64,000 nucleotides of DNA from JALZUV01 sp964654855 (GTDB lineage Bacteria > Pseudomonadota > Alphaproteobacteria > Rickettsiales > JALZUV01): positions 155,025-219,024 of the forward strand of contig CAZZJS010000004.1 in assembly GCA_964654855.1 (NCBI GenBank). The letters are read 5' to 3'. The notes under the pieces are model-generated. The model was not told the origin of the DNA. It did no database searches and saw only the letters and a list, made by a program, of their open reading frames with translations. The translations under genes were made by a program, and so were the position numbers. Positions 1 through 7,064 of this stretch are shown here, in pieces. Numbering within the stretch: position 1 is the first letter of the stretch; each line of letters starts with the position of its first letter.

Positions 1-53
1 GAGAAAAGGAAATTGAAAGATTTTTGATAGAAGCCAACATGCTGGCAGATTAA
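1..53 (+). CDS. 3' end of an unidentified gene (partial)
   Basis: A reading frame open from the window edge (codons from base 3) ends with TAA at 51-53 and encodes the last 16 residues, EKEIERFLIEANMLAD. The charged, helix-like tail looks protein-coding, and a hairpin follows at once, which fits a gene end. Too little is present to name a family. It would converge on the patatin gene. Confidence 0.35.
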   Translation, partial: EKEIERFLIEANMLAD

Positions 54-60
54 CGAAAAA

Positions 61-105
61 GATCAGAGTTTCATCTTATTTTTCGATGAAACCAGAACTC
101 TGATC
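61..105. terminator. Hairpin between convergent genes
   Basis: GATCAGAGTT (61-70) pairs perfectly with AACTCTGATC (96-105), and the inner TCATC/GATGA can extend the stem around a small bulge. There is no U-run on the plus side, so it is not a textbook intrinsic terminator. Its place between the stop at 53 and the minus-strand stop at 161 suggests a 3'-end structure serving one or both genes. Confidence 0.45.
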
Positions 106-160
106 ACGCTGAGCAGAGGGGCGAATTGGATCTTTAGGGATAATTCCACCAATTAGGCCT

Positions 161-1423
161 TTATCTGTTCTTTGTTTCACGCCATTTCTGAATTGCGTTT
201 AAAGTCGTTGCATAGGCTGATTTAATTAGCTGCTTTTTACGTGGATTGGTAAGTTCAAAATCTTTCCCATCCACTCCATCTCTATCTAAAGCTATGATTC
301 TACTGGTTAAATGTGGATTTTTTTCTCTAACTCTTCCCATGGCATGAAAGCGTTTCGTTGCCTCATCCATCAATCGCTCACCTGCTTTCTTAGGTGTTTC
401 TGTTCCTCCATATTTCTCAATATGTTTTTTTCCAACAGCCATCGCAATAAGGTCTGTCAGCTTTTGAGAAGCCCAACCTACTTTAGGTACATGTCCCATT
501 TTTTGAGGTTTATCGGGGAAAAATTCACTCACCAGCCCTAAAACTCTATCATTTGCAATGCCATCTTTATCCATAGATGTCATGGGAATTGGTTGGGTGA
601 ACCCTCCATCCGTATAGCTTCGTATTACCCCTTTATCGTCTATAATATGTGCATTTCGAAACACAAATGGGTAAGAAGCTGAAGCACGGATTGCACTCGA
701 TAATGTCAAATTTGGCGTGTTTTTGGTGTTAAAAAGCGCATTTTCTTCACTTTTATGCCCTTTTTTGTCTTCTTTCACTTCTGCCGCGGCGACCTCTAAT
801 GATCGAAAACCTGAAGCAATCTCCATCATCGCATCAATAGATTGTTCTTCCGTTTCCATCTCAAAATCATATTTAAAATTTGCACGATCGCGTGAATGGC
901 GACGAAAATGCCATTTGTGTTCCATCGCCCATTTATATTTTTCTTCAAAGAAGGTGCGATTACCTTGCTCAGCCTCTTTCCGATATTCCTCTAGATCACC
1001 AAAAGACAGTGCATCTTGTCCTATCCGCGTGGCACATAAGTTACTGATCCAACGACGCATTTCGCCACCACTAAAGATACCGTCGCGTTTTAAATTTTGT
1101 CGAAGACGCCTTAACCAACGACCATTCGTACGACAAAAATATTTAAAGTTCTGATTAAGGGCAATTTCTTCTAACTTTTCACCTCTGTAGCCAAGCGACG
1201 ACGCCAAAGCCACTATAGAGCCCGACGAACTGCCTGAAAATTTCTTCACATTATCAAGTAAACCTTGTTCATGTAATGCCCGCAAAGCCCCTGTATAGAC
1301 CACTCCTGTGACGCCGGCACCCTCAAGTGCAACCATTTCGATATTATCCAGATTGGTTGTAAGATTAGGCCAATCTTTTGGTCTTTGGGTAATCTTAGGC
1401 ATAGGATCGGAAGATGTATTCAT
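161..1423 (-). CDS. Patatin-like phospholipase
   Basis: 420 residues. A putative lipid acyl hydrolase using a Ser-Asp dyad. The oxyanion-hole glycine motif GAGVTG is at residues 35-40, the nucleophile elbow GSSSG at 64-68 (Ser66), and the DGG motif at 272-274 (Asp272). There is no signal peptide or membrane segment, so it is probably cytoplasmic or delivered by another route. The middle (about 110-220) is long, charged and Arg/Lys-rich compared with minimal patatins. A TATACT element ends 6 bases before the ATG, so the transcript may be nearly leaderless; no Shine-Dalgarno is visible. It is monocistronic by spacing. Substrate unknown; some bacterial patatins act as toxins or in membrane turnover, but nothing here decides that. 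Confidence 0.85.
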   Translation of the reverse strand: MNTSSDPMPKITQRPKDWPNLTTNLDNIEMVALEGAGVTGVVYTGALRALHEQGLLDNVKKFSGSSSGSIVALASSLGYRGEKLEEIALNQNFKYFCRTNGRWLRRLRQNLKRDGIFSGGEMRRWISNLCATRIGQDALSFGDLEEYRKEAEQGNRTFFEEKYKWAMEHKWHFRRHSRDRANFKYDFEMETEEQSIDAMMEIASGFRSLEVAAAEVKEDKKGHKSEENALFNTKNTPNLTLSSAIRASASYPFVFRNAHIIDDKGVIRSYTDGGFTQPIPMTSMDKDGIANDRVLGLVSEFFPDKPQKMGHVPKVGWASQKLTDLIAMAVGKKHIEKYGGTETPKKAGERLMDEATKRFHAMGRVREKNPHLTSRIIALDRDGVDGKDFELTNPRKKQLIKSAYATTLNAIQKWRETKNR

Positions 1424-1472
1424 ACATTCAGTATAGGCCCAAAAGGTTAAAAAACTTTAAGCGCGCAGCAGT

Positions 1473-2003
1473 TTATAATGATTTTTTATCCGGCAGCATA
1501 CGCAACATCACCTCGTCTTTCAGGATAAAATAATGATAAATTGCGGCACCAACATGAAACAAAATAACGGCAATCATCGCATAGCCACCCCATTCATGTA
1601 AATCATTCATCAAGGCACCCAATTCTTTATCTTTACCCACCAAAGGAGGAATAGGAATACCAAATACCGAAACCGGATGCCCCCCGGCTGAAGACATCAT
1701 CCATCCCGCCAACGGCATAAGAAACATCAAGGCATAAAGTGCAATATGAGTGATTTTAGCGGCAATTTTATGCATTTTTGGGGTGTTTTCGGGTAATTTA
1801 GGCGGTTTTTTGATCATTCTCCAAATAAAGCGAAACGTCACTAACCCCAATACAATAATGCCAAATGCCTTATGCCAACCGTAAAAAACATATTTATCTG
1901 GCTTAGGCATTTCCACCATAATCAAGCCAAGCGCCAGCAAACCAATCATCATCACCCCAACAATCCAATGAAAAACGATGGCAGTCTTATTATAACGCTG
2001 CAT
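1473..2003 (-). CDS. Cytochrome b561 family protein
   Basis: 176 residues from ATG at 2003; an in-frame TTG at 2012 would add three residues and is less likely. Four membrane helices are evident (about 10-30, 43-62, 83-105, 135-158). Histidines suited to bind two b haems include His12 (FHWIVG) and His44 (YGWHKAFG), with more in the DLHEWGG and HVGAAIYHY segments near the C-terminus. These CybB-like proteins move electrons from quinol in the inner membrane, for example to superoxide. The gene starts 13 bases after the bamE-like stop, so the two are probably co-transcribed. Confidence 0.88.
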   Translation of the reverse strand: MQRYNKTAIVFHWIVGVMMIGLLALGLIMVEMPKPDKYVFYGWHKAFGIIVLGLVTFRFIWRMIKKPPKLPENTPKMHKIAAKITHIALYALMFLMPLAGWMMSSAGGHPVSVFGIPIPPLVGKDKELGALMNDLHEWGGYAMIAVILFHVGAAIYHYFILKDEVMLRMLPDKKSL

Positions 2004-2016
2004 ATCAACCAACCGA

Positions 2017-2469
2017 TTACTGAACGGAATCGGCCCCTTGTTTATTGAATTTCCCGATATTACCGATTAATTGCTCGATAAACCCATATTCCTGACCTTC
2101 TGTCGGTGTTTCACGGCCGGAGAAGCTCACCTGGCGCGTATCAGACTGATCATAATAGCGCAAATCATTCACCGTATCACCAGAGAAAGTCAAACGTAAT
2201 ACGTGACTATCCACCACTTCCGGAGCAAAAAACCCAACACCTTCTTTGCGCTGCGCCACATAATACCAAGCCTTACTACCAAACTGCCCTACAGCAGACG
2301 GGGTGCCAAGCATCTCTACCACTTCAGCACGTGTTGTTTCATTAGGCGTAATTTGTTCTGCCGCCTCAACGAGTTGTTTTTTCCCGCGCTCCGCCACTTT
2401 TGGCTCACAGGCGCTGAGCACTAGCAGAGCCATTGACCCCATCCAAACTATCTGCCACAAACGAGCCAT
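2017..2469 (-). CDS. bamE: BamE/SmpA/OmlA-like outer-membrane lipoprotein
   Basis: 150 residues with a lipoprotein signal peptide ending in LLVLSAC (Cys20). The mature part matches the SmpA/OmlA fold: an ITPNETTRAEVVEMLGTPS helix-turn, then WYYVAQRKEG and LRLTFSGDTVNDL strands. BamE supports the BAM complex that inserts beta-barrel proteins into the outer membrane. Its start codon overlaps the start codon of the divergent CBP3-type gene in a CATG tetranucleotide, so each gene's promoter and leader must lie inside the other's coding region. This divergent neighbourhood is common in alphaproteobacteria. Confidence 0.85.
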   Translation of the reverse strand: MARLWQIVWMGSMALLVLSACEPKVAERGKKQLVEAAEQITPNETTRAEVVEMLGTPSAVGQFGSKAWYYVAQRKEGVGFFAPEVVDSHVLRLTFSGDTVNDLRYYDQSDTRQVSFSGRETPTEGQEYGFIEQLIGNIGKFNKQGADSVQ

Positions 2470-3043
2470 GTCATCCTCATCTTTATTTTCTACGCTTAAA
2501 TCGATTGCTCAGTTCTTTCTACCTGATGCACGCGAGCAAGCAATGTTAATTTATAGCGAGCTCCATAAACAAGCAAGAGAGCCTTGGTTTTATGAGGAAA
2601 CCAAAGTGCCAAACACGCTTGATGGCCGCTTCGAAATGCTAATTCTTCATATTTTTCTATGGATTAACCGTATGAAGCAGGAAAATAACTATACCCAAGC
2701 CTATGAACCCATCACCAAACAACTACTAGAAGTGATGTTTGACGATATGGACACCGTATTGCGCGAACTTGGCGTAGGCGATACCGGCGTGGCCCGACGT
2801 ATTAAAGCAATGGGCCAAGCGCTCTATGGCAGAGTGGAAGCTTATGAGGATGCTCTGGAAAGCAAACAAGCGATTCACGATACCATCCAGCGCAATGTTT
2901 ATGCCGGCAAAGGCCATCCCGATGATATTAATCTACTACAGTTATATCTCGGCCATATTGCAGACCATTTAAACCAATGCGATGCAAATCGTCTATCAGA
3001 GGGTAGTTTAGAGCTTCCTTCCATCGAAGAATTGCTGGAATAG
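2468..3043 (+). CDS. Ubiquinol-cytochrome c chaperone (CBP3-like)
   Basis: 191 residues. The mostly helical protein matches the ubiquinol-cytochrome c chaperone family: FLPDAREQAMLIYSEL at the N-terminus, DGRFEMLILHIFLW, then DDMDTVLRELGVGDTGVARRIKAM and LYGRVEAYEDAL. The family assists biogenesis of cytochrome b in the bc1 complex. The ATG at 2468 is chosen because homology begins there; longer in-frame upstream sequence is antisense to bamE and looks non-coding (Ser/Thr/Cys-rich). No strong Shine-Dalgarno. No bc1 genes are in the window. Confidence 0.85.
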   Translation: MSSSSLFSTLKSIAQFFLPDAREQAMLIYSELHKQAREPWFYEETKVPNTLDGRFEMLILHIFLWINRMKQENNYTQAYEPITKQLLEVMFDDMDTVLRELGVGDTGVARRIKAMGQALYGRVEAYEDALESKQAIHDTIQRNVYAGKGHPDDINLLQLYLGHIADHLNQCDANRLSEGSLELPSIEELLE

Positions 3044-3106
3044 CTATTCCTTTTATTGTCGGCGCTATCATGAAGCTAGTAGGCAAAATGGGCGCAAAAC
3101 CTATAA

Positions 3107-3153
3107 TTGTCATCAAACTGTCACTTTTATCCACAAGCCAATTCAGTTATAGT
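3107..3153 (+). promoter_or_regulatory. Pho-box-like operator and promoter of the orphan lipoprotein gene
   Basis: TTGTCATCAAACTGTCAC (3107-3124) agrees with the PhoB consensus CTGTCATAWAWCTGTCAY at 16 of 18 positions. The 11-base direct-repeat phase continues weakly (ATCCACA at 3129). A -10-like TATAGT is at 3148-3153. This arrangement resembles phosphate-starvation promoters, with the Pho box replacing the -35. A perfect TTATCCACA (DnaA-box sequence) lies at 3127-3135, between the Pho box and the -10. PhoB control is inferred from the motif; no pho genes are in the window. Confidence 0.5.
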
Positions 3154-3177
3154 CTAAGGGTATTATTTATGTCTTTC

Positions 3178-3342
3178 TATATCTTCGGATATAAGCATTT
3201 TTGCCGGGTTTTACACTCAGCACTAACAGAAGAAGTTTAATAACCCCGCAGAAATGCAGGCATATTAATATTATTTCGAACCTTCCAAAAATGGATGGTT
3301 CAATGAAATCTATTTTTTAATCCGTACCTGCAAAACAGGTAC
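3178..3342 (+). other. Structured 5' leader with three hairpins
   Basis: This part of the 313-base gap before the lipoprotein gene holds: TATATC-TTCG-GATATA (3178-3193, a UUCG tetraloop); GAACCTTCC (3278-3286) pairing with GGATGGTTC (3293-3301) apart from one T-T mismatch, followed ten bases later by a T-run; and a perfect GTACCTG-CAAAA-CAGGTAC (3324-3342) only 14 bases before the ATG. If transcription starts near 3160, the leader is about 200 nt. No Shine-Dalgarno is visible. A cis-regulatory RNA is possible but unproven. Confidence 0.5.
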
Positions 3343-3356
3343 ACAAATTTTTCAAA

Positions 3357-5114
3357 ATGAAGAATTTACTCAAGCCTATGTTTATCATGGCAATTTTCGC
3401 AATGGCTCTTGGTTCTTGCTCTGATGAGCTAGGACTAGAACTAGAGCAAGACCTTGAACAACAAGAAACTCTAGATAACCTTGAAGCACCAGATGGTGAT
3501 GGCGAGCTAGTCTTGGTTTCACTTGAAGAAAACGAGTCGAATTTAGCCCCAGATGGTGAAATACTCGTTGAATCAAGAGGGTCAGACCCTTGGTTTGTTG
3601 ATCTCGGATTTTTAAATGTTGTCAATTACGCTCAGGGCACTCCGGGCAATGTTAATTTCTTTTGGGAGTGCTGCCTCGAACGAGGTAATTGGGGAGATGG
3701 AAAACGTTATTACGTTCAAACCTCCACCGGTACATCCAGACCTGGGTTTTTCTACGTCGATTTGACAATCGATGGGGATGCTATCGATGAATTTGGCTTT
3801 ACAGCCATGTTTAGAGGTGGAGGGTTTATTGACCTCCCATTTGATGAAAACCTTCCACTTGTGGAGGTTTTTGTAGATGGAATGCATGTCGGGAACACCC
3901 GGCTTGATTTGTCAGAGTGGGGAACTACAGCGTTAGTTTTAACTTCGGTTGAAACTATGCCAGGCTTGAACTTGGATGCTGAATACTGCTATGCAGCTCA
4001 GCAATTCGGACATGTGGAGCCAGCAAATGTTTTTGAAACCATTTGTCTAACCCTAAAAACTACTAACGGCATTTTTGCTGTTAACATGGTAGAAGAAGGG
4101 TTGGAGGACGCAACAACAGGGAACTTAATACTTCCTATCGTTGAGGCATCTTTAACAGATGAAAGTACCGAGTTGGTGCAAATTCAGCTATTGGAAAGCT
4201 TGAGTGGCAACGATCCATTCACCTTGTGGACTGTCCCAGATTACGCTGTCCATGGACCGGGTTCTATTGGTTGTCCAATTTCGCTTCAACCGCGAGATTG
4301 TGATGACGACCCAGTCGTTAACTGTGATCCTTTACCGGATTGCACAGACACTGGTGTCAGAAACATTATCAACGATAGCCCTTCAGGGACGTTGGTTGAT
4401 ATATTTGATGACGTCATGCGCAGAAATGCAGATGATCGTATTGTAACCATTACCAACAGCGGGATTTCCGTCGATGGAACCAGCCGAAACACGCTGGCAC
4501 GAATGACGGCTAATTCCAACACCTTCGCTGAAAGCGTTGGAACCATTAGAAGAAGCGGTAGCCTTTCAGGCAACCGAGTTATCTTCAATGGTGGCAACAC
4601 TTTTAGTATCCTTTTCGAAGGAGGAGGCGAGCTAGTAGTTGGGCCAGGTCAACACCCATACACAGCGTTTACTCCACTAGGAGTTTACAGCCTGATGTTG
4701 GACAGAGACAACCTCTCTAACAATGGAGAGTTGGTCTTTGAACGACTCATCGATCAAGTCATCCCTGTAGTAGTTACAGGAACGACTAATGTGCTCGGAG
4801 AGATTCGAGTGCCGCATGAAACGCTACAAGTGCTTGAAGCACAAGGAGCTAACGTTTTCGTCAACTTTGTTGACGATGCTGATGGCAAGGTCATTCGAGT
4901 CTACCAAGACTCAGATGGATGTCGCCATTTTATCGCGGGAGCGGCAGAATGGAATGGGTTAAAACCTGGGATAGACCTCGCAGTTGATAACATCGTCTTT
5001 TTTAGCGATGCAGTCGATTGCAGGATCGTATCTAGGGTTGGTTTCCCAGTCAGCAATATATTAGCTGACGACGGAAAGCACTATTACGCACCTATTGAGT
5101 CTTTAGACCTTTAG
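3357..5114 (+). CDS. Orphan secreted lipoprotein of unknown function
   Basis: 585 residues, family not recognised. A lipoprotein signal peptide ends in ALGSC (Cys21), followed by SDE and a very acidic stretch (residues 23-60). The mature protein is rich in beta-type Gly/Asp/Asn/Thr segments and has scattered Cys (a CC pair near 107; a Cys/Asp cluster around 308-330 including GCPISLQPRDCDDDP and CDPLPDC), suggesting a disulfide-bonded hinge between two halves. No catalytic motif is seen. The lipobox followed by an acidic tract looks like surface lipoproteins of Bacteroidota, so horizontal origin is possible. Start: the ATG at 3357 directly precedes a good signal peptide but lacks a Shine-Dalgarno. 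The gene is isolated between its own structured leader and terminator. Confidence 0.75.
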   Translation: MKNLLKPMFIMAIFAMALGSCSDELGLELEQDLEQQETLDNLEAPDGDGELVLVSLEENESNLAPDGEILVESRGSDPWFVDLGFLNVVNYAQGTPGNVNFFWECCLERGNWGDGKRYYVQTSTGTSRPGFFYVDLTIDGDAIDEFGFTAMFRGGGFIDLPFDENLPLVEVFVDGMHVGNTRLDLSEWGTTALVLTSVETMPGLNLDAEYCYAAQQFGHVEPANVFETICLTLKTTNGIFAVNMVEEGLEDATTGNLILPIVEASLTDESTELVQIQLLESLSGNDPFTLWTVPDYAVHGPGSIGCPISLQPRDCDDDPVVNCDPLPDCTDTGVRNIINDSPSGTLVDIFDDVMRRNADDRIVTITNSGISVDGTSRNTLARMTANSNTFAESVGTIRRSGSLSGNRVIFNGGNTFSILFEGGGELVVGPGQHPYTAFTPLGVYSLMLDRDNLSNNGELVFERLIDQVIPVVVTGTTNVLGEIRVPHETLQVLEAQGANVFVNFVDDADGKVIRVYQDSDGCRHFIAGAAEWNGLKPGIDLAVDNIVFFSDAVDCRIVSRVGFPVSNILADDGKHYYAPIESLDL

Positions 5115-5132
5115 GTTGTTAAGCATTACCGA

Positions 5133-5168
5133 GCTAACAGGATGTTAGCGCCAGCCCCGAAAGGCTGG
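5133..5168 (+). other. Two tandem perfect hairpins in the 3' UTR
   Basis: GCTAAC-AGGAT-GTTAGC (5133-5149) and CCAGCC-CCGAAA-GGCTGG (5151-5168) sit one base apart, starting 18 bases after the lipoprotein stop and just before the terminator. They may protect the mRNA 3' end or bind a protein. Seen directly; function inferred. Confidence 0.5.
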
Positions 5169-5180
5169 TAAAATAAAGAA

Positions 5181-5214
5181 AGCTGTTCCCCTGAGGGGGA
5201 ATGGCTTTTTTTAT
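5181..5214 (+). terminator. Intrinsic terminator of the orphan lipoprotein gene
   Basis: AGCTGTTCCCC (5181-5191), loop TGAG, GGGGAATGGCT (5196-5206), then a T-run. An 11-bp stem with two G-T pairs followed by seven Ts is a strong rho-independent terminator. Confidence 0.88.
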
Positions 5215-5228
5215 TGCCTAGATTTTTA

Positions 5229-5308
5229 TGTTTTGCGTCCTATCGCGATTACTATCGCTCCAGTTACGCGACGCTTCGCTTGCTGATGGCTCACGCAGCC
5301 TACTTGCC
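5229..5308 (-). repeat. Dispersed structured intergenic repeat, copy 1
   Basis: Read on the minus strand, this 80-base stretch matches 38011-38089 (plus strand). The core GAAGCGTCGCGTAACTG (plus positions 5261-5277) is identical, and the 31 bases including it differ at only two sites. Next comes an inner hairpin GCGAT-AGTA-ATCGC, then AGGACGCAAA, whose GACGC can pair with the GCGTC of the core. It starts about 15 bases from the xerC stop. No ORF crosses it. Confidence 0.7.
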
Positions 5309-5322
5309 GCGCCCTTATCCCT

Positions 5323-6198
5323 CTAAATCTCGACGAATGCTTTGCGATAGCCTTCCAACAACCGAGCCGTATCTACCGCCGTGTAATGTTGGGTGGCAGC
5401 GAGGCTGGCATGACCAAGTAACTCTTGAATAGATCGTAAATCAGCGCCTTCGGCCAGTAAGTGAGTCGCAAAACTATGACGAAATGCATGTGGAGTAGCT
5501 GTTTCGGGCAATCCAATTTGCGCACGCAGTTTTTGTAACTGTCGTCTAAAAACAGGCGGATTAAGCGGCTTGCCTATTTTCCCCAAAAACAAGGGTGAGT
5601 CTTTATCTCCCGCATAAGGAATTTGCATTTCATAGGCCAATAGGGCCTCGCGCACCACAGGCAATAAGGGCACTAAACGCTCCTTCTTTCCCTTTCCCTC
5701 TACACGCAGCCATTCAGCATCCGACGTAATTTCACCCCTTTTTAATCCAAGCGCCTCACTAATGCGTAAACCACACCCATAAAGCAAAGCCAATAAAGCC
5801 TCATCACGCAATCCCAACCAAGGCTCAGACTGTAATATCGCTATTTCTTCCATCGCTTTCAGTGATTGAATTGCACTGACTGGCTTGGGCAAGGGTTTCG
5901 GTTTTTTGGGGCTACGTAGCCTTTGGATTGCCGTATTTTCCACTTTCGACCATTTAAAAAACCCTCGTAAGGCACTAATCGCCCGAGCATTACTACGTGG
6001 TGATTTACCCTCCTGCATTCGTTGCGCCAACCATTGGCGAAGATCCGGAAGGGTCGTTTTACTTAAACTTGCGAGAGTAGGGGGCTCTCCCAGAAAACCA
6101 GAAAAATGCAGGAGGTCATTGCTATAAGCAGTCACCGTATGTTCGGAATAACCCCGTTGCGTGGTGAGATAATCAAGATAATCCTGAATGAGCGACAT
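5323..6198 (-). CDS. xerC: Tyrosine recombinase XerC
   Basis: 291 residues, the usual length. N-terminal SAM-like DNA-binding domain (1-100), then the catalytic domain with Arg145 (CGLRISEAL), Lys169 (VEGKGKKER), His237/Arg240 (HAFRHSFATHLL), His263 (LGHASLAATQ) and the nucleophile Tyr272. XerC with XerD resolves chromosome dimers at dif near the terminus; no dif site is seen here, as expected near an origin. It starts 2 bases after the DUF484 stop, a conserved pairing, so both are surely one transcript. Confidence 0.95.
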   Translation of the reverse strand: MSLIQDYLDYLTTQRGYSEHTVTAYSNDLLHFSGFLGEPPTLASLSKTTLPDLRQWLAQRMQEGKSPRSNARAISALRGFFKWSKVENTAIQRLRSPKKPKPLPKPVSAIQSLKAMEEIAILQSEPWLGLRDEALLALLYGCGLRISEALGLKRGEITSDAEWLRVEGKGKKERLVPLLPVVREALLAYEMQIPYAGDKDSPLFLGKIGKPLNPPVFRRQLQKLRAQIGLPETATPHAFRHSFATHLLAEGADLRSIQELLGHASLAATQHYTAVDTARLLEGYRKAFVEI

Positions 6199-6200
6199 GG

Positions 6201-6956
6201 CTAGAACTCATCCAATCCCTCACGGCGTAATAAAGGTTCCAAGCGTAATGCAACAACTTTGGCGAGGAACTTTAATAACTCATCCGATTGCTGTGGGTGG
6301 AAACGGCCTGCATAACGCACCCCAAAACCCAATACGCCTTGACGCTTATTATGCGGCAAATCCATCCGTAAAAGAATACAAGAGCGAATCAACCCTTCGC
6401 ACGCTTCAAACACAGTTTTTGTACCTTCGGGAAAGCCTTCACGCGTATCTAATATGGCGAAACTATTTTGACCCTGTCCAATCGCAGCATCAACACCACC
6501 GGGCATGAGTACACCAATACCGCTATAGCTAGCCTCGCTAAATTGAGTTTCATATTGATCGGCAAGGGGTGTTTCTACCGCTAAACGTACCGCATCCACA
6601 TCGAAAATCGATGTGAGCTCTTCCGTCACTTTTTGTAGAAGCTGTTCCAGCGATTCTGCTTTGACCAAGGCCAACACCGCCTGATTCACCTGAGCTTGCG
6701 TGCTAATATTATCGCGCGTTACCCCTATTAGTTCTTCTAGATCGTCTTTTAACTCACGTTGCCGAGATTGCAGTCGATGCAGCATATGCGCCTGAAAATC
6801 CTCAACATTCTCTCCTTGCTGAGCTTCTGGCGGAGTAAGGTGCGTCAGAATTTCTGGATTTTCTGCCAAAAAATCAGGGTGCTCTAATAGCCAAGCACGC
6901 ACCTCTGCTTCATTAGGAGGAGAGGGAAGGGGCAGTTCAGGTTCTTTCTTACTCAT
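6201..6956 (-). CDS. DUF484 family protein (GAF-like)
   Basis: 251 residues from ATG 6956; longer in-frame sequence upstream overlaps nhaB and is not family-like. The N-terminus carries the typical AEVRAWLLEHPDFLAENPEIL segment, followed by a coiled coil (about 60-100, LQSRQRELKDDLEELI) and a GAF-like C-terminal half (LEQLLQKVTEELTSIF onward). The family is regularly found directly upstream of xerC; its molecular role is unknown. Confidence 0.88.
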   Translation of the reverse strand: MSKKEPELPLPSPPNEAEVRAWLLEHPDFLAENPEILTHLTPPEAQQGENVEDFQAHMLHRLQSRQRELKDDLEELIGVTRDNISTQAQVNQAVLALVKAESLEQLLQKVTEELTSIFDVDAVRLAVETPLADQYETQFSEASYSGIGVLMPGGVDAAIGQGQNSFAILDTREGFPEGTKTVFEACEGLIRSCILLRMDLPHNKRQGVLGFGVRYAGRFHPQQSDELLKFLAKVVALRLEPLLRREGLDEF

Positions 6957-7064
6957 GGAATAATTGTAGTCTTTCTGCGCCTTTGCTTCAATCATGTACA
7001 ATTGTAAGCCTATAAAAACCCGAAAACCATTTACAGCATGCGCCAAAATCGCCATATAAGGTGC

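Noticed and set aside
161..1423. Patatin-like gene as the effector of a CBASS-type defence system
   Set aside because: No cyclic-nucleotide synthase, ubiquitin-like or HORMA/TRIP genes are nearby on the visible side. The left flank is cut by the window edge, so this is not fully excluded.
3127..3135. Perfect DnaA box TTATCCACA upstream of the lipoprotein gene as a possible origin
   Set aside because: A single box with no cluster, trio or unwinding region. A 9-base match is expected about once in two windows of this size.
3070..3240. A 56-codon plus-strand ORF across the Pho box and first leader hairpin
   Set aside because: No Shine-Dalgarno, no recognisable protein character, and it overlaps the promoter elements; most likely chance.
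5229..5308. Integron attC site because the structured repeat lies beside a tyrosine recombinase gene
   Set aside because: The recombinase is housekeeping XerC beside DUF484, not an integrase; attC core sites (GTTRRRY/RYYYAAC) are not at the ends and there is no cassette array. The other copy has no recombinase nearby.
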